The position numbers and the translations under genes were made by a program. The notes under the pieces are model-generated. The model saw nothing but the letters and a program-made list of their open reading frames with translations, made no database searches and had not been told where the DNA came from. A stretch of DNA of 64,000 bases from CBDFGE01 sp965247055 (lineage in GTDB: Bacteria; Chloroflexota; Dehalococcoidia; Lucifugimonadales; JAGWBF01). Shown one piece after another: positions 17,809 to 27,450 of this stretch; positions within the stretch are counted from its first letter, which is position 1, and each line of letters starts with the position of its first letter. The stretch is taken from contig CBDFGE010000006.1 of NCBI GenBank assembly GCA_965247055.1, positions 772,068 through 836,067 of the forward strand. Reading direction: 5' to 3'.

Positions 17809-18693
17809 ATGGCTGCGATAGCGATACCACGGGGCGTTCCAAGGGCGCTGAGGGCGGTAGGCTTGGTGCGCCGGTATCCCATTCTGCCCCTGTTCATGCT
17901 GCTCGTGGTGCTGGTGGTGCCCGGCATTTTCGCGGGTCAGATCGCCCCTCACCACTTCAATGATGGCGCCCTCACGGAACGCCTGGAACCGCCCGCATGG
18001 GAGGAGGGGGGTAGCTGGGACCACATTTTCGGCACAGACAAGCTGGGGCGGGACGTCTTCAGCCGGATACTCTACGGCGCCCGCATTTCGCTGATCGTGG
18101 CGATCGTGTCCATACTGACCGGCGCCATAATAGGGGTTACCCTGGGGCTCATCTCAGGGTATTTCGGGGGAGGCTGGGACCACCTCATCATGCGTTTTGT
18201 GGATATCAAGCTGTCTCTCCCCTCCATCTTGCTGGCCCTGGTACTGGCGTCGGTGATGAAACCAGGGTTTCACACCGTGATCATCATTATATCCCTCGTG
18301 CTCTGGGCCCGGTACGCGCGGATGGTCCGGGGCGAGACACTGAGGGTCAGGGGGCTGGACTTCGTCGCGCGGGCGAGGGTGGCTGGGGCCTCGAGCACAC
18401 GAATCCTCGTGCGGCATATATTCCCCAACGTGGTGAACAGCGTTATCGTCCTGGCGACACTGGAGGTGGGCCAGGTCATCATCTTCGAGGCGTCCCTCAG
18501 CTTCCTGGGAGTGGGGATACCACCTCCCAATCCGGCCTGGGGCCTGATGGTCGCCGATGGCCGGAGTCTGATCTTCCACGCCTGGTGGGTGGCCTTCTTC
18601 CCCGGGCTGGCGATACTGCTGGTGGTGATGTCCATGAACCTGTTCGGGGACTGGCTGCGGGACAAGCTGGACCCCAGGCTGCGCAACATCTAG
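17809..18693 (+). CDS. Peptide-type ABC transporter permease (DppC-like)
   Basis: The 294-aa second permease subunit has an N-terminal single helix, then the conserved GTDKLGRDVFSRILYGARISL, five more helices and the EAA loop DFVARARVAGASSTRILVRHIFPN. The C-terminus GDWLRDKLDPRLRN is typical of DppC/OppC. It forms the membrane channel with the DppB-like partner. It is the last gene of the importer operon; the 278 bases that follow contain only a weak TATCAT box before the MFS gene. Confidence 0.93.
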   Translation: MAAIAIPRGVPRALRAVGLVRRYPILPLFMLLVVLVVPGIFAGQIAPHHFNDGALTERLEPPAWEEGGSWDHIFGTDKLGRDVFSRILYGARISLIVAIVSILTGAIIGVTLGLISGYFGGGWDHLIMRFVDIKLSLPSILLALVLASVMKPGFHTVIIIISLVLWARYARMVRGETLRVRGLDFVARARVAGASSTRILVRHIFPNVVNSVIVLATLEVGQVIIFEASLSFLGVGIPPPNPAWGLMVADGRSLIFHAWWVAFFPGLAILLVVMSMNLFGDWLRDKLDPRLRNI

Positions 18694-18971
18694 GGAGCAG
18701 CCTGGCCACCCACCGGAGCCAGCACGCGTTCCGCCGCCATACCACCGCAGCGCCTACCGCCCTCCACATCGTCTGCCTGAGGACATCTCCGGCCTCGGCG
18801 GCTGCCTTCGCCGATGTCGACGGCGATAGCTACCGTACCAGTGACCCGGCCAGTTCCCCATCGGTCTTCGTCCGCCTTCATCGCCCCCCTCATGGCGTTT
18901 ATCAGGTATCATGGACCAGGATATCCGCCGAGTACAGCGAAGGGTCAGGCTGACAGCCAAGATACGGACGC

Positions 18972-20432
18972 ATGACTGAGTCCCAGAAGGCGGCCCGGAG
19001 GTACCGGTGGCTGGTTGTTGCGTGCGCGGGGCTGGGGGTCGCCCTGGTAGCCATGGACATCTCCGTGAACGTGAGCCTCCCCACAATCACGCGCGACTTC
19101 AATACGGACATACAGACCATCCAGTGGATAATCGTCGCCCACCAGGCTACCCGGGCCGCCTTGGCCGTGGGCGCCGGTAGCTTCGGCGACCTCTTCGGTC
19201 TGAGGCGGGTCTACATTGGGGGAGTCGTCTGCTACACTGTCGGGGTAATCCTTATTGCCCTCTCACCCAGTCTGGCTCCGATATTCGGCTTGAGGGTCCT
19301 CCAGGGGGTGGGAGCAGGGAGCCTCTTCGCGGTGGCACCGGCCATAGCGGCGCGGGCTTTTCAGTCGGGAGAGCACGGCACGGCACTAGGAGTGGTCACC
19401 GCGGGCTTCGCCCTCGGTACTATGGCGGGGACTCTGGGCGCGGGATATCTGGTCGGGGTCTTCGGTTGGGAGGCCGCGTTCCTGAGTAGGGTCCCCTTCT
19501 GCGTGGTGGCTATCCTACTAGGCTGGCTAGTACTGAAGGGGGACGGTGCCGCGCCGGAGTCACGCTACGTAGACGTCCCGGGCGCCGCGTCCCTTGCGGC
19601 GGGGATGGTGGCCCTGATCCTGGCCCTCCACATGGGAGGACGATTGGGATGGGGATCGCCTCTGGTCATCGGATGTCTGGTAGCGACGCCCCACCTACTC
19701 GCGCTATTCGTATACATCGAGATGCACGCCAGGAGGCCGGTGCTGGACCTGGGCCTTCTGCGTCTGTCGGCCTTCATGGCGGCCTGCTCCAGCACCCTGT
19801 TCGTCCATCTGGGCGCCTTCGTGATCTGGTACGTCTTCCCCTTCTACGTAGCCGAGGCCCTGGGCCGTGGCCCCCTGTTCCTCGGCTTCATGTTGGGGGC
19901 CATGGCCGCGGCCATGGCCCTGGTGGGTCCGGTGGCCGGCTGGGCATCCGACCGGGTACACCCCAAATACGTGGCCCTGGCGGGCATCGCCGCCGTATCC
20001 CTGGGGCTGCTGTGGATGAGCCGGCTGGACGCATCCTCCTCAACCTTAGAGATAGCATTACGAATAGCGATCGTGGGACTCGGCCTGGGGCTGTTCCAGT
20101 CGGCGGCATACACACTGGCCCTGCAGGCGCTTCCCTCGGGCCTGTTCGGGACCGGGAGCGGCAGCCTATCCCTGGCCCAGTCTACAGGCTCGGTGGTCTC
20201 GGTGGCCATCAGTGGCCTCATCTTCGCCCTACGCATGGACCAGCACTCGGTGGGATCTACGGCCGACCTGCTGACTCCCGGAGGGGCGGGCATCGGGGCC
20301 GTGGTTCCGGCGTTTCAGGGAGTGTTCCTCATCGCCTCGGCGGTTGCCTCCATCGGGATGGCGGCGCTGATGGTACCCATTGTAGCGGCTGAAGCTGCCT
20401 TGTCACGCCGCCGGAAGAGCTCCGGGCCCTAG
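18972..20432 (+). CDS. MFS transporter, DHA2 (EmrB/QacA-like) family
   Basis: The 486-aa protein has about 14 hydrophobic helices. The first (VACAGLGVALVAMDISVNVSLPTI) carries the conserved Asp and is followed by IQWIIVAHQATRAALAVGAGSFGDLFGLRRVYI, the motif A region. Motif C-like Gly/Pro residues occur in GFALGTMAGTLGAGYLVG. Such proteins are proton-driven exporters of drugs or lipophilic metabolites. The gene is monocistronic here, downstream of the importer and upstream of the catabolic cluster. Confidence 0.88.
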   Translation: MTESQKAARRYRWLVVACAGLGVALVAMDISVNVSLPTITRDFNTDIQTIQWIIVAHQATRAALAVGAGSFGDLFGLRRVYIGGVVCYTVGVILIALSPSLAPIFGLRVLQGVGAGSLFAVAPAIAARAFQSGEHGTALGVVTAGFALGTMAGTLGAGYLVGVFGWEAAFLSRVPFCVVAILLGWLVLKGDGAAPESRYVDVPGAASLAAGMVALILALHMGGRLGWGSPLVIGCLVATPHLLALFVYIEMHARRPVLDLGLLRLSAFMAACSSTLFVHLGAFVIWYVFPFYVAEALGRGPLFLGFMLGAMAAAMALVGPVAGWASDRVHPKYVALAGIAAVSLGLLWMSRLDASSSTLEIALRIAIVGLGLGLFQSAAYTLALQALPSGLFGTGSGSLSLAQSTGSVVSVAISGLIFALRMDQHSVGSTADLLTPGGAGIGAVVPAFQGVFLIASAVASIGMAALMVPIVAAEAALSRRRKSSGP

Positions 20433-20472
20433 CTGGGTCCTAGCCGCCTTCCTTGCTCCCCCTGGCGGTTGA

Positions 20473-20481
20473 TGCTATACT
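20473..20481 (+). promoter_or_regulatory. Extended -10 promoter of the amidohydrolase cluster
   Basis: TGCTATACT matches an extended -10 (TGnTATACT) 29 bases before the ATG at 20510. A clear -35 is not visible. It probably drives the three-gene run to 25855. Confidence 0.45.
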
Positions 20482-20509
20482 GCCTCATACTTGGCCGGAG
20501 GAGGCGGAG

Positions 20510-21733
20510 ATGTATGACCTGCTACTGAAGGGAGGGACCGTGGTGGACCCCTCCCAGGGGTTGCACCAGGAGCTGGACGTCGCCATCACCGGGGACCTGA
20601 TCAGCCGCCTCGCGCCCTCCATCAACGCGGCGGAGTCGGCAAGAGTGGTCGACGTGCGGGGTAAGCTCGTAACGCCAGGGCTGATCGACCTCCACACCCA
20701 TCTCTACTACGTAGGAGGCAACCCCAACCATCCAGACAATGCGGGGGTGCTGGCCGGGGTGACGACGGTAGCGGACGCCGGCGGCCCGGGTCCGGGCAAC
20801 TTCCGGGAATTCCAGGATGTGATCCTATCTCAAGCCCAGACCACGGTCTACTCCTTCCTCAGCATCTTCGGCGACCGGAGGGCCGCGTCCATGACCGATG
20901 AGTCGGAGTTCGACGTGGCGGGCGTTATACGGACCGCCCGGGACAACCCGGACCTGGTCAAGGGCGTCAAGGTCCTGGTAACGCCCAGGACGGTGCAGGC
21001 CTTCGGGCTGAAGCACGTGGAAGCGGCCAAGGCGGCGGTACGGGAGGCGGGCATCCGCATCATGATGCACATCGGGGATGTGGGCCCCAGCGACCAGACT
21101 CCCACACCACCGGAGACCGTGGCCCGGGCCCTTTCGATGCTGGACCCCGGAGACATCGTCACCCACATCTTCACACCCCTCACCGGCGCCGCCTTGGACC
21201 GGGACGGTAGGTTGCTGCCCGAGCTCAAGGAGGCGCAAGAGCGGGGCGTGGTGATGGATACGTCATACGGCGACTTCAACTTTGGCTGGGAGCGGGCCGA
21301 GGCGGTCCTGTCCCAGGGGCTCACCCCCGATACCATCGCGACCGACATCGAGGTCCAGCCCGGCGCCGGGTTCCGCAGCCTCGAGGCGCGGGGGCTCCTG
21401 GAGTACGCCAGCTTCTTTCTGGAGCTGGGATTCTCCCTCGATGAAGTGGTCCGGATGAGCACGGTCAACCCGGCCCGCGCCCTGGGTATAGAGGACAGCG
21501 CGGGCAGCCTTGCCGAGGGGCGGGATGCCGATGTCTCGGTGGTGGAGCCGCTGGCAGGGCAATGGCTGCTTAACGACGCCACTGGTGTGAGCCGCACCGG
21601 CTCTGTGGCGCTGGTACCGGCCTTTACCGTCAAGGGGGGCCGTATCATAGAGCCAGGCAAGGCGCCTTACTCATGGGGATGGGCCCCGGCCCCGGCGGTC
21701 GAGTCGGGAGCCGAAGTACGCCCCGCCGACTAG
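20510..21733 (+). CDS. Amidohydrolase, dihydroorotase-like
   Basis: The 407-aa metal-dependent hydrolase has the composite-domain start MYDLLLKGGTVVDPSQG and the metal-binding LIDLHTHLYY (HxH). Further His residues occur in MMHIGDVG and VTHIFTPL, and a catalytic-type Asp in IATDIEV. The C-terminus carries NPARALGIEDSAGSLAEGRDADVSVVE. This matches dihydroorotase/deacetylase-like amidohydrolases such as EF_0837 relatives. The ATG at 20510 has GGAGGAGGCGGAG upstream. It precedes a D-aminoacylase-like gene, suggesting hydrolysis of amide substrates, but the specific substrate is unknown. Confidence 0.88.
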   Translation: MYDLLLKGGTVVDPSQGLHQELDVAITGDLISRLAPSINAAESARVVDVRGKLVTPGLIDLHTHLYYVGGNPNHPDNAGVLAGVTTVADAGGPGPGNFREFQDVILSQAQTTVYSFLSIFGDRRAASMTDESEFDVAGVIRTARDNPDLVKGVKVLVTPRTVQAFGLKHVEAAKAAVREAGIRIMMHIGDVGPSDQTPTPPETVARALSMLDPGDIVTHIFTPLTGAALDRDGRLLPELKEAQERGVVMDTSYGDFNFGWERAEAVLSQGLTPDTIATDIEVQPGAGFRSLEARGLLEYASFFLELGFSLDEVVRMSTVNPARALGIEDSAGSLAEGRDADVSVVEPLAGQWLLNDATGVSRTGSVALVPAFTVKGGRIIEPGKAPYSWGWAPAPAVESGAEVRPAD

Positions 21734-21792
21734 CAGGCCACACCTTCCAGGTGGTTGAAGGTCCCACGCAGCACGGGAGGGGAGGTTATGTG

Positions 21793-23484
21793 ATGGCCGA
21801 GTACGACCTGGTCATTCGCGGCGGCACCATCGTAGATGGTATCGGTACTCCCAGGTACCGGGCGGACCTGGCCATAACGGGCGGGCGTGTAGCGAAGATC
21901 AGCGGCAGGATCCCGGCGGGGGGAGCCAGGGAGATCGACGCCGGCGGCTGCATCGTGGCACCAGGGGCCATCGACCTTCACACCCACTACGACGCCCAAG
22001 TTCAGTGGGACCCATACTGCTCGTTGTCGGGCTGGTTCGGGGTGACCTCCCTCACCATAGGCGAGTGCGGCTTCGGCTTCGCGCCCACCCGGCCCGAGGA
22101 CCGGGACCTGAACATGCGGATGATGAACCGCATCGAGGCCATCCCCCTGGAGTCCATGCGCCTGGGCATACGCTGGGACTGGGAGACCTTTCCCCAGTAC
22201 CTGGACAGCCTGGAACGCCAGGGGCTGGGCGTGAACGTAGGGGCCCTTTTCCCCTTCTCCCCCATGCGCGGCTACGTGCTGGGCATGATGGCCGCCCGGG
22301 AGAGGACCTCGGTGAGCGAGGCGGAGCTGGGGCGCATGAAGCAGCTCCTGTACGAGGCCATGCAGGCGGGGGCCTTCGGCTTCTCCTTCGACAAGAACAT
22401 GGAGGACCGTCCCGAAGATGGCGGCATGCTGCCCAGCGTCGTCGCCTCCGATGAGGAGTTCCTGGCCCTGGCGGAGGTGCTGGGCCAGTTCGGCGTAGGC
22501 CACATGGGCCTAACACTCGGTCCCGGCTTCACCGCCCAAGAGCGCCGGGCCGTCCGCTCGCTGGTGTCCAGCATGATGAGGTCCAGTGGGCGGCCCTTCC
22601 ACCTGCTGGACACCTCCGGGGAGTACCCGGAGTGGGAACAGGCATGCCGCGCGGAGGGGCTGCCGCTGCTGATCCAACGTCTGTGCCATCTGGCCGGTCA
22701 GCAATACAGGCTGTCCGAGTACAACATGTACGACTACATGCCCAGCTGGGTCCAGCCCCTGGTCGGTACACCTCAGGAGCGGGCCGCCAAGCTGCGGGAC
22801 CCCGAGGTCCGGGCAGCCATGAAGCGGGACGTGGAGGAATGGCCCACACGCAAGACGGACTGGAGCATAGTGCGGGTGCTGGAGGTGGTCCATCCGCGGA
22901 ACGAGCGGTTCGAGGGCATGGCCATCAACGAGGTAGCCGAGGCGATGAGGCGCCATCCCGTGGACGCCCTTCTGGACCTGGCCCTGGACGAGGGGCTGGA
23001 GACGGAGTTCGTGATACCTTCCGGCACAAGCCCCGAGGCCCTGGACTCCCTGGCCCAAGCGCTCCTGGACCCCTGCGCCCATCCGTGCGGCTCCGACGGC
23101 GGCGCCCATACCAGGTTCGCCACCGGGGCGACCTGGCCCGTGTGGTGGCTGGCGTTCTGGACCCGGGATAGGGAGATCATGAGCCTCGAGCAGGCACACC
23201 ACAAGATGAGCGCCCTGCCGGCCTGGTTCACCGATTTCAAGGAAAGGGGCACCCTTCGGGTAGGCAACTGGGCGGACATTATGGTGTACAACCTGGAGGA
23301 GCTGGGCTTCGTTTACGACAGGCCTGTTTTCGCCAACGACTTTCCCGGTGGCGAGCGCCGCCTAGTCCAGAAGCCCAAAGGACTCCGCTATACGATAGTA
23401 AACGGCACGGTTACCTTCGAGGAAAACGTCTGCACCGGGGCTCTTCCGGGCAGGCTCCTACGCAGCTACGACATGGTTGGCTGA
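21793..23484 (+). CDS. N-acyl-D-amino-acid deacylase family amidohydrolase
   Basis: The 563-aa protein matches the D-aminoacylase family. It starts AEYDLVIRGGTIVDGIGTPR and has the metal-binding GAIDLHTHYDAQ, ITIGECGFG-like TIGECGFGFAPTRPED, and GSDGGAHTRFATGA with the catalytic Asp. The C-terminal small beta domain is GTLRVGNWADIMVYN. I start at the ATG at 21793, eight bases after GGGGAGG; the frame is open further upstream. It probably releases acyl groups from N-acyl amino acids or related ureido compounds. Confidence 0.88.
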   Translation: MAEYDLVIRGGTIVDGIGTPRYRADLAITGGRVAKISGRIPAGGAREIDAGGCIVAPGAIDLHTHYDAQVQWDPYCSLSGWFGVTSLTIGECGFGFAPTRPEDRDLNMRMMNRIEAIPLESMRLGIRWDWETFPQYLDSLERQGLGVNVGALFPFSPMRGYVLGMMAARERTSVSEAELGRMKQLLYEAMQAGAFGFSFDKNMEDRPEDGGMLPSVVASDEEFLALAEVLGQFGVGHMGLTLGPGFTAQERRAVRSLVSSMMRSSGRPFHLLDTSGEYPEWEQACRAEGLPLLIQRLCHLAGQQYRLSEYNMYDYMPSWVQPLVGTPQERAAKLRDPEVRAAMKRDVEEWPTRKTDWSIVRVLEVVHPRNERFEGMAINEVAEAMRRHPVDALLDLALDEGLETEFVIPSGTSPEALDSLAQALLDPCAHPCGSDGGAHTRFATGATWPVWWLAFWTRDREIMSLEQAHHKMSALPAWFTDFKERGTLRVGNWADIMVYNLEELGFVYDRPVFANDFPGGERRLVQKPKGLRYTIVNGTVTFEENVCTGALPGRLLRSYDMVG

Positions 23485-23533
23485 CCTGGCCGCCAGAACT
23501 CCGACTTGGCACCTACAGGGAGGTGAAAGACCC

Positions 23534-25855
23534 ATGACTTCCAACATCGTGCTATCGACCCAGGAATACGACGTGGTGGGCACCAGGCCCATCCGCCACG
23601 ACGGGACCGACAAGGTCACGGGCAGGGCCCAGTACGGCGCCGACATCCAATTGCCCGGACTCCTCCACGCCAAGATCCTGAGGAGCCCCCACCCCCATGC
23701 GCGCATCCTCTCCATCGACGCGAGCCGCGCCCTGGCGATGCCGGGGGTCAAGGCGGTGGTCACCTCCGCGGACCTCCCACAGCCCTCGGGAAAGATGGCC
23801 GACCTGGGTGAGGGGGCCATGTCCAACCCAAAATTTATGAGCAACAACTGCCTGGCGGCGGACAAGGTGCTGTACAAGGGGCACGCCGTGGCGGCGGTGG
23901 CGGCCACGAGCCCCCACATAGCCGAGGAGGCCCTGTCCCTGATCGACGTGAAGTACCAGGTGCTCCCACCGGTCATGAACGTGCTGGACGCCATGAAGGA
24001 GGACGCCCCTATACTCCACGCGAGGCTGGCTTCGGACTCCAGGTGGGGTATACGGCCCGGAGGACTCCGCGACGAAGGCGACGCTGGAGCAAGCACTAAC
24101 ATCGCCAACCACTTCGTCTTCGAGGAGGGGGACCTACAAAGGGGATTCCAGGAGGCGGACGTTATCGTCGAGCGGGAGTACAATACAAAGTCCGTTCACC
24201 AGGGCTACATCGAGCCCCACGCCGCCACCGCCCTGTGGAACTCCGATGGCAAGCTGACCATCTGGTGCAGCTCCCAGGGGCACTTCGGCATAAGGGAAAG
24301 CACAGCCGGAGTACTCGGCATTCCCGTGTCCAGAATAAGGGTCATCCCCATGGAGATCGGCGGGGGGTTCGGAGGCAAACTCTCCGTATACCTGGAGCCG
24401 GTGGCGGCCCTCCTGTCCAAGAAGACGGGCCACCCGGTGAAAATGTCCATGACCCGCACGGAGGTGTTCGAGGGCACGGGCCCCGCCTCGGGCGGTTACG
24501 TCAGGGTCAAGATAGGCGCCACCAAAGAGGGCCGCATCACTGCGGCGGAAGCCTACCTGGCCTACGAGGCCGGGGCCTATCCCGGCTCGCCCATCAGCGC
24601 GGCGGCACAGTGCATCTTCGGCCCCTACGACCTGGCCAACGCCCGCGTAGAGGCGTACGACGTGGTGCTGAACAAGCCCAAGACCGCGGCCTACCGCGCT
24701 CCAGGGGCTCCTGTAGCGGCCTTCGCCGCTGAGACGGTCATCGACGAGATATGCGGGAAGATCGGGATGGACCCCCTGGACTTCCGGCTCCTCAACGGCG
24801 CGAAGGAGGGCACCCGCCAGGTCGTCGGCATCCGGTTTCCGCGGATAGGCTTCCTGGAGACGGTCCAGGCGGCCAAGGAGCACGAGCACTACTCAGCGCC
24901 CCTGGAGGGGCCTAACCGCGGCCGCGGGGTGGCCGGCGGCTTCTGGCGGAACAATACCGGACCCTCCAGCACCACCGCCAGCGTGAATCCCGACGGCACA
25001 GTGAGCCTGGTGGAGGGCTCCGCAGACATCGGAGGCACCCGGGTGGTGGCGGCCATGCACGTGGCCGAGGTGCTGGGCATCGCCGCCGAGGACGTCCACC
25101 CCACGGTGGCCGACACCGACTCGGTGGGCTACACGTCCAACACCGGTGGTAGCGGAGTCGCCTTCAAGACCGGCTGGGCGTGCTACGAGGCCGCCCAGGA
25201 CATCAAGAGACAGATGGTGGAGCGGGCGGCCAAGATATGGGACGTCTCCCCAGACGACGTCGAGTACTCCAAAGCGGCCCTCTCCCACAAGTCGGACCCC
25301 GAGCTACGCCTCAGCTTCGGGGAGCTCGCGGGTATGCTGAACGCCACGGGCGGGCCCATCGTGGGCCGGGCCAACGTGAATCCCCGGGGCGTGGGGGGCG
25401 CCTTCGCCGTCCACATCGTGGACGTGGAGGTGGACCCGGACACGGGCAAGGTGGACATCCTGCGATACACGGCCCTACAGGACGCCGGAAAGGCCGTCCA
25501 CCCCAGCTACGTTGAGGGACAGATGCAGGGAGGAGTATCTCAGGGAATAGGCTGGGCGTTGAATGAGGAGTACTACTTCAACGAGAAGGGCGAGATGACC
25601 AACTCCAGCTTCCTCGACTACCGGATGCCCACCAGCCTGGACCTGCCCATGATCGACACGGTCATCGTCGAGGTGGCGAACCCCGGGCACCCCTACGGAG
25701 TCAGGGGCGTGGGGGAAACCCCCATCGTGCCTCCCATGGCGGCCATAGCCAACGCCATCTACCACGCCACCGGCGTGAGGATGCAACGACTGCCCATGTC
25801 TCCCGGCGCCATACTGGAGGCCCTGGGGGAGAAGGAGAAACGGGACGTGGACTAG
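23534..25855 (+). CDS. Xanthine-dehydrogenase family molybdopterin-binding subunit
   Basis: The 773-aa protein is the large catalytic subunit of the xanthine oxidase/CO-dehydrogenase-like family. Features in order: the a/b-hammerhead domain (GTDKVTGRAQYGADI), the molybdopterin-binding domain with EIGGGFGGKLSVYLEP, KTAAYRAPGAP, and the C-terminal GVGETPIVPPMAAIANA carrying the catalytic-type Glu. The genes for the usual 2Fe-2S and FAD subunits are not adjacent, so partners must be encoded elsewhere. The ATG follows GGGAGGTGAAAG. It is downstream of two amidohydrolases, so hydroxylation of a product of amide cleavage is plausible, but this is inference. Confidence 0.9.
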   Translation: MTSNIVLSTQEYDVVGTRPIRHDGTDKVTGRAQYGADIQLPGLLHAKILRSPHPHARILSIDASRALAMPGVKAVVTSADLPQPSGKMADLGEGAMSNPKFMSNNCLAADKVLYKGHAVAAVAATSPHIAEEALSLIDVKYQVLPPVMNVLDAMKEDAPILHARLASDSRWGIRPGGLRDEGDAGASTNIANHFVFEEGDLQRGFQEADVIVEREYNTKSVHQGYIEPHAATALWNSDGKLTIWCSSQGHFGIRESTAGVLGIPVSRIRVIPMEIGGGFGGKLSVYLEPVAALLSKKTGHPVKMSMTRTEVFEGTGPASGGYVRVKIGATKEGRITAAEAYLAYEAGAYPGSPISAAAQCIFGPYDLANARVEAYDVVLNKPKTAAYRAPGAPVAAFAAETVIDEICGKIGMDPLDFRLLNGAKEGTRQVVGIRFPRIGFLETVQAAKEHEHYSAPLEGPNRGRGVAGGFWRNNTGPSSTTASVNPDGTVSLVEGSADIGGTRVVAAMHVAEVLGIAAEDVHPTVADTDSVGYTSNTGGSGVAFKTGWACYEAAQDIKRQMVERAAKIWDVSPDDVEYSKAALSHKSDPELRLSFGELAGMLNATGGPIVGRANVNPRGVGGAFAVHIVDVEVDPDTGKVDILRYTALQDAGKAVHPSYVEGQMQGGVSQGIGWALNEEYYFNEKGEMTNSSFLDYRMPTSLDLPMIDTVIVEVANPGHPYGVRGVGETPIVPPMAAIANAIYHATGVRMQRLPMSPGAILEALGEKEKRDVD

Positions 25856-25860
25856 ACCCG

Positions 25861-27390
25861 TCAGACCCAACCGGCGACCCGCTCGCCGATCATGATGGCG
25901 GTGGCGTTGGTGTTGGCCCGGACCACGTTGGGACAGATGGAGAGGTCCGCTACCCGGAGTCCCTCTACACCATGTACCCGGCCGTACTGGTCCACCACAG
26001 CCAGCGGGTCCGACGCCGGGCCCATCTTACAGGTACCCGAGGTGTGCTGGGCGGTCTTCATCTGCCTGAGCATCCAGGCGTCCAGCGCATCGTCGGAGAC
26101 CAGGTCCCGGTCTGTCGGCGCCACCAGCCCCTCTAGGATGTCCTGATACGCCGCGTCCTTGGTGAGGCGCAAGCATAGACGTACCGCCTCTCTCAGCCTC
26201 TGCCGGTCCCACTGGTGCTCCAGGTAGCGGTAGTCCAGGGAAGGTTGGGCGTGAGGGTCGGCGGAGGCGAGCCTGATCTCACCGGAGCTCTCGGCCAGGT
26301 AGAGGATGCAGAGGAACCCGATGCCCTCGATGGGCATTGGGTTCCCGCCCCGGCGGGCACCGAAGAAGGCGGGTGCGATCTGCATGTCGTTACGAGTATC
26401 GGAGCCGGGGACAGTGTACCTGACAAGGGTGCCGTGGTTAATGGCGTCGGCGGGCACGCGAGTCCCCGGCCTCACCCCGAAGCGGACTTCCACTATGGGG
26501 TGGTCCCTCAGGTTCCAGCCGACCCCCGGCAGGTCGCGCACCACCGGTATCCCCAGCTCGCGGAGATGGTCCGCCGGCCCCAGACCCGACAGCAGTAGCA
26601 GTTGGGGCGACGCGATGCCCCCAGCGCTGAGTATGATCTCCTCGCCTTCCACCGTAAATATCCCGTCCCCGCTCTCCACCTCTACCCGGGTGGCCCTGTT
26701 CCCCTCGAAGAGGACTCTCCTCGCCAGCACGCTGGCCCTTATGGTCAGGTTCAGCCGGTGGCGGCAGGGGTCCAGGTAGGTCAGGGCGGTGCTCATGCGT
26801 ACGCCGTTCATGTTGTTCATCGGGGTGGCACCCACCCCTGTGGACTCGGGGTTGTTCATATCCGGGTCTTCGGGGAAGCCAACGGCCACGCAGGCCCGGT
26901 AGAAGGCTTCCTGGAAGGGTAGCCACTCCTCTCGCCGGTGCCGGAGCACCGGAATGGGGCCGTGGAAACCGTGGTAGTCGTCGTGGACGTCGGAGTCGGC
27001 CTCCAGCTTCCTGAAATAGGGCAGGAGCTTGAGATAAGACCACTGGTCGTTGCCCAAGGCGGCCCAGCCGTCGTAGTCCTCGGGGACTCCCCTTAAGAAC
27101 ACCTGCCCGTTCACGGCGCTGGAGCCACCCACCACCCTGCCCCGGGCCACCGGCATAGGCACGTCCCGATGGGCCGTGCCCTTCCCCCGGTACGCCCAGT
27201 TGTATGGGGACCCCTCGTCGGAAGCAGCCTCAGCATAGCCGTTCTTCAGCTCGCCCGGCAAATACTGCGGGTCGGGGAAGTCGGGACCGGCCTCCAGCAG
27301 CAGCACCGATCGAGCCGGGTCCTCGGACAGACGCGATGCCAGGACGCAGCCCGCGGAGCCCGCTCCGATTACCACGACGTCGTATCTCAA
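25861..27390 (-). CDS. GMC-family FAD oxidoreductase
   Basis: The 509-aa flavoprotein belongs to the glucose-methanol-choline oxidoreductases. It has the Rossmann FAD site RYDVVVIGAGSAGCVLASRL, GMC signature 1 (RGRVVGGSSAVNGQVFLRG), signature 2 (GGIASPQLLLLSGLGP), and the active-site His and Asn in QHTSGTCKMG and VRANTNATAIMIGERVA. It oxidises an alcohol to an aldehyde. The TTG at 27390 is chosen because AGGAGGG precedes it and the FAD fold begins two residues later. It converges on the molybdopterin subunit gene five bases away. Confidence 0.92.
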   Translation of the reverse strand: MRYDVVVIGAGSAGCVLASRLSEDPARSVLLLEAGPDFPDPQYLPGELKNGYAEAASDEGSPYNWAYRGKGTAHRDVPMPVARGRVVGGSSAVNGQVFLRGVPEDYDGWAALGNDQWSYLKLLPYFRKLEADSDVHDDYHGFHGPIPVLRHRREEWLPFQEAFYRACVAVGFPEDPDMNNPESTGVGATPMNNMNGVRMSTALTYLDPCRHRLNLTIRASVLARRVLFEGNRATRVEVESGDGIFTVEGEEIILSAGGIASPQLLLLSGLGPADHLRELGIPVVRDLPGVGWNLRDHPIVEVRFGVRPGTRVPADAINHGTLVRYTVPGSDTRNDMQIAPAFFGARRGGNPMPIEGIGFLCILYLAESSGEIRLASADPHAQPSLDYRYLEHQWDRQRLREAVRLCLRLTKDAAYQDILEGLVAPTDRDLVSDDALDAWMLRQMKTAQHTSGTCKMGPASDPLAVVDQYGRVHGVEGLRVADLSICPNVVRANTNATAIMIGERVAGWV

Positions 27391-27450
27391 ACCACAGCCC
27401 TCCTGATAGTGGCCACACATCCTCCAGTGAGCACTATTGGCCGCGCATCG

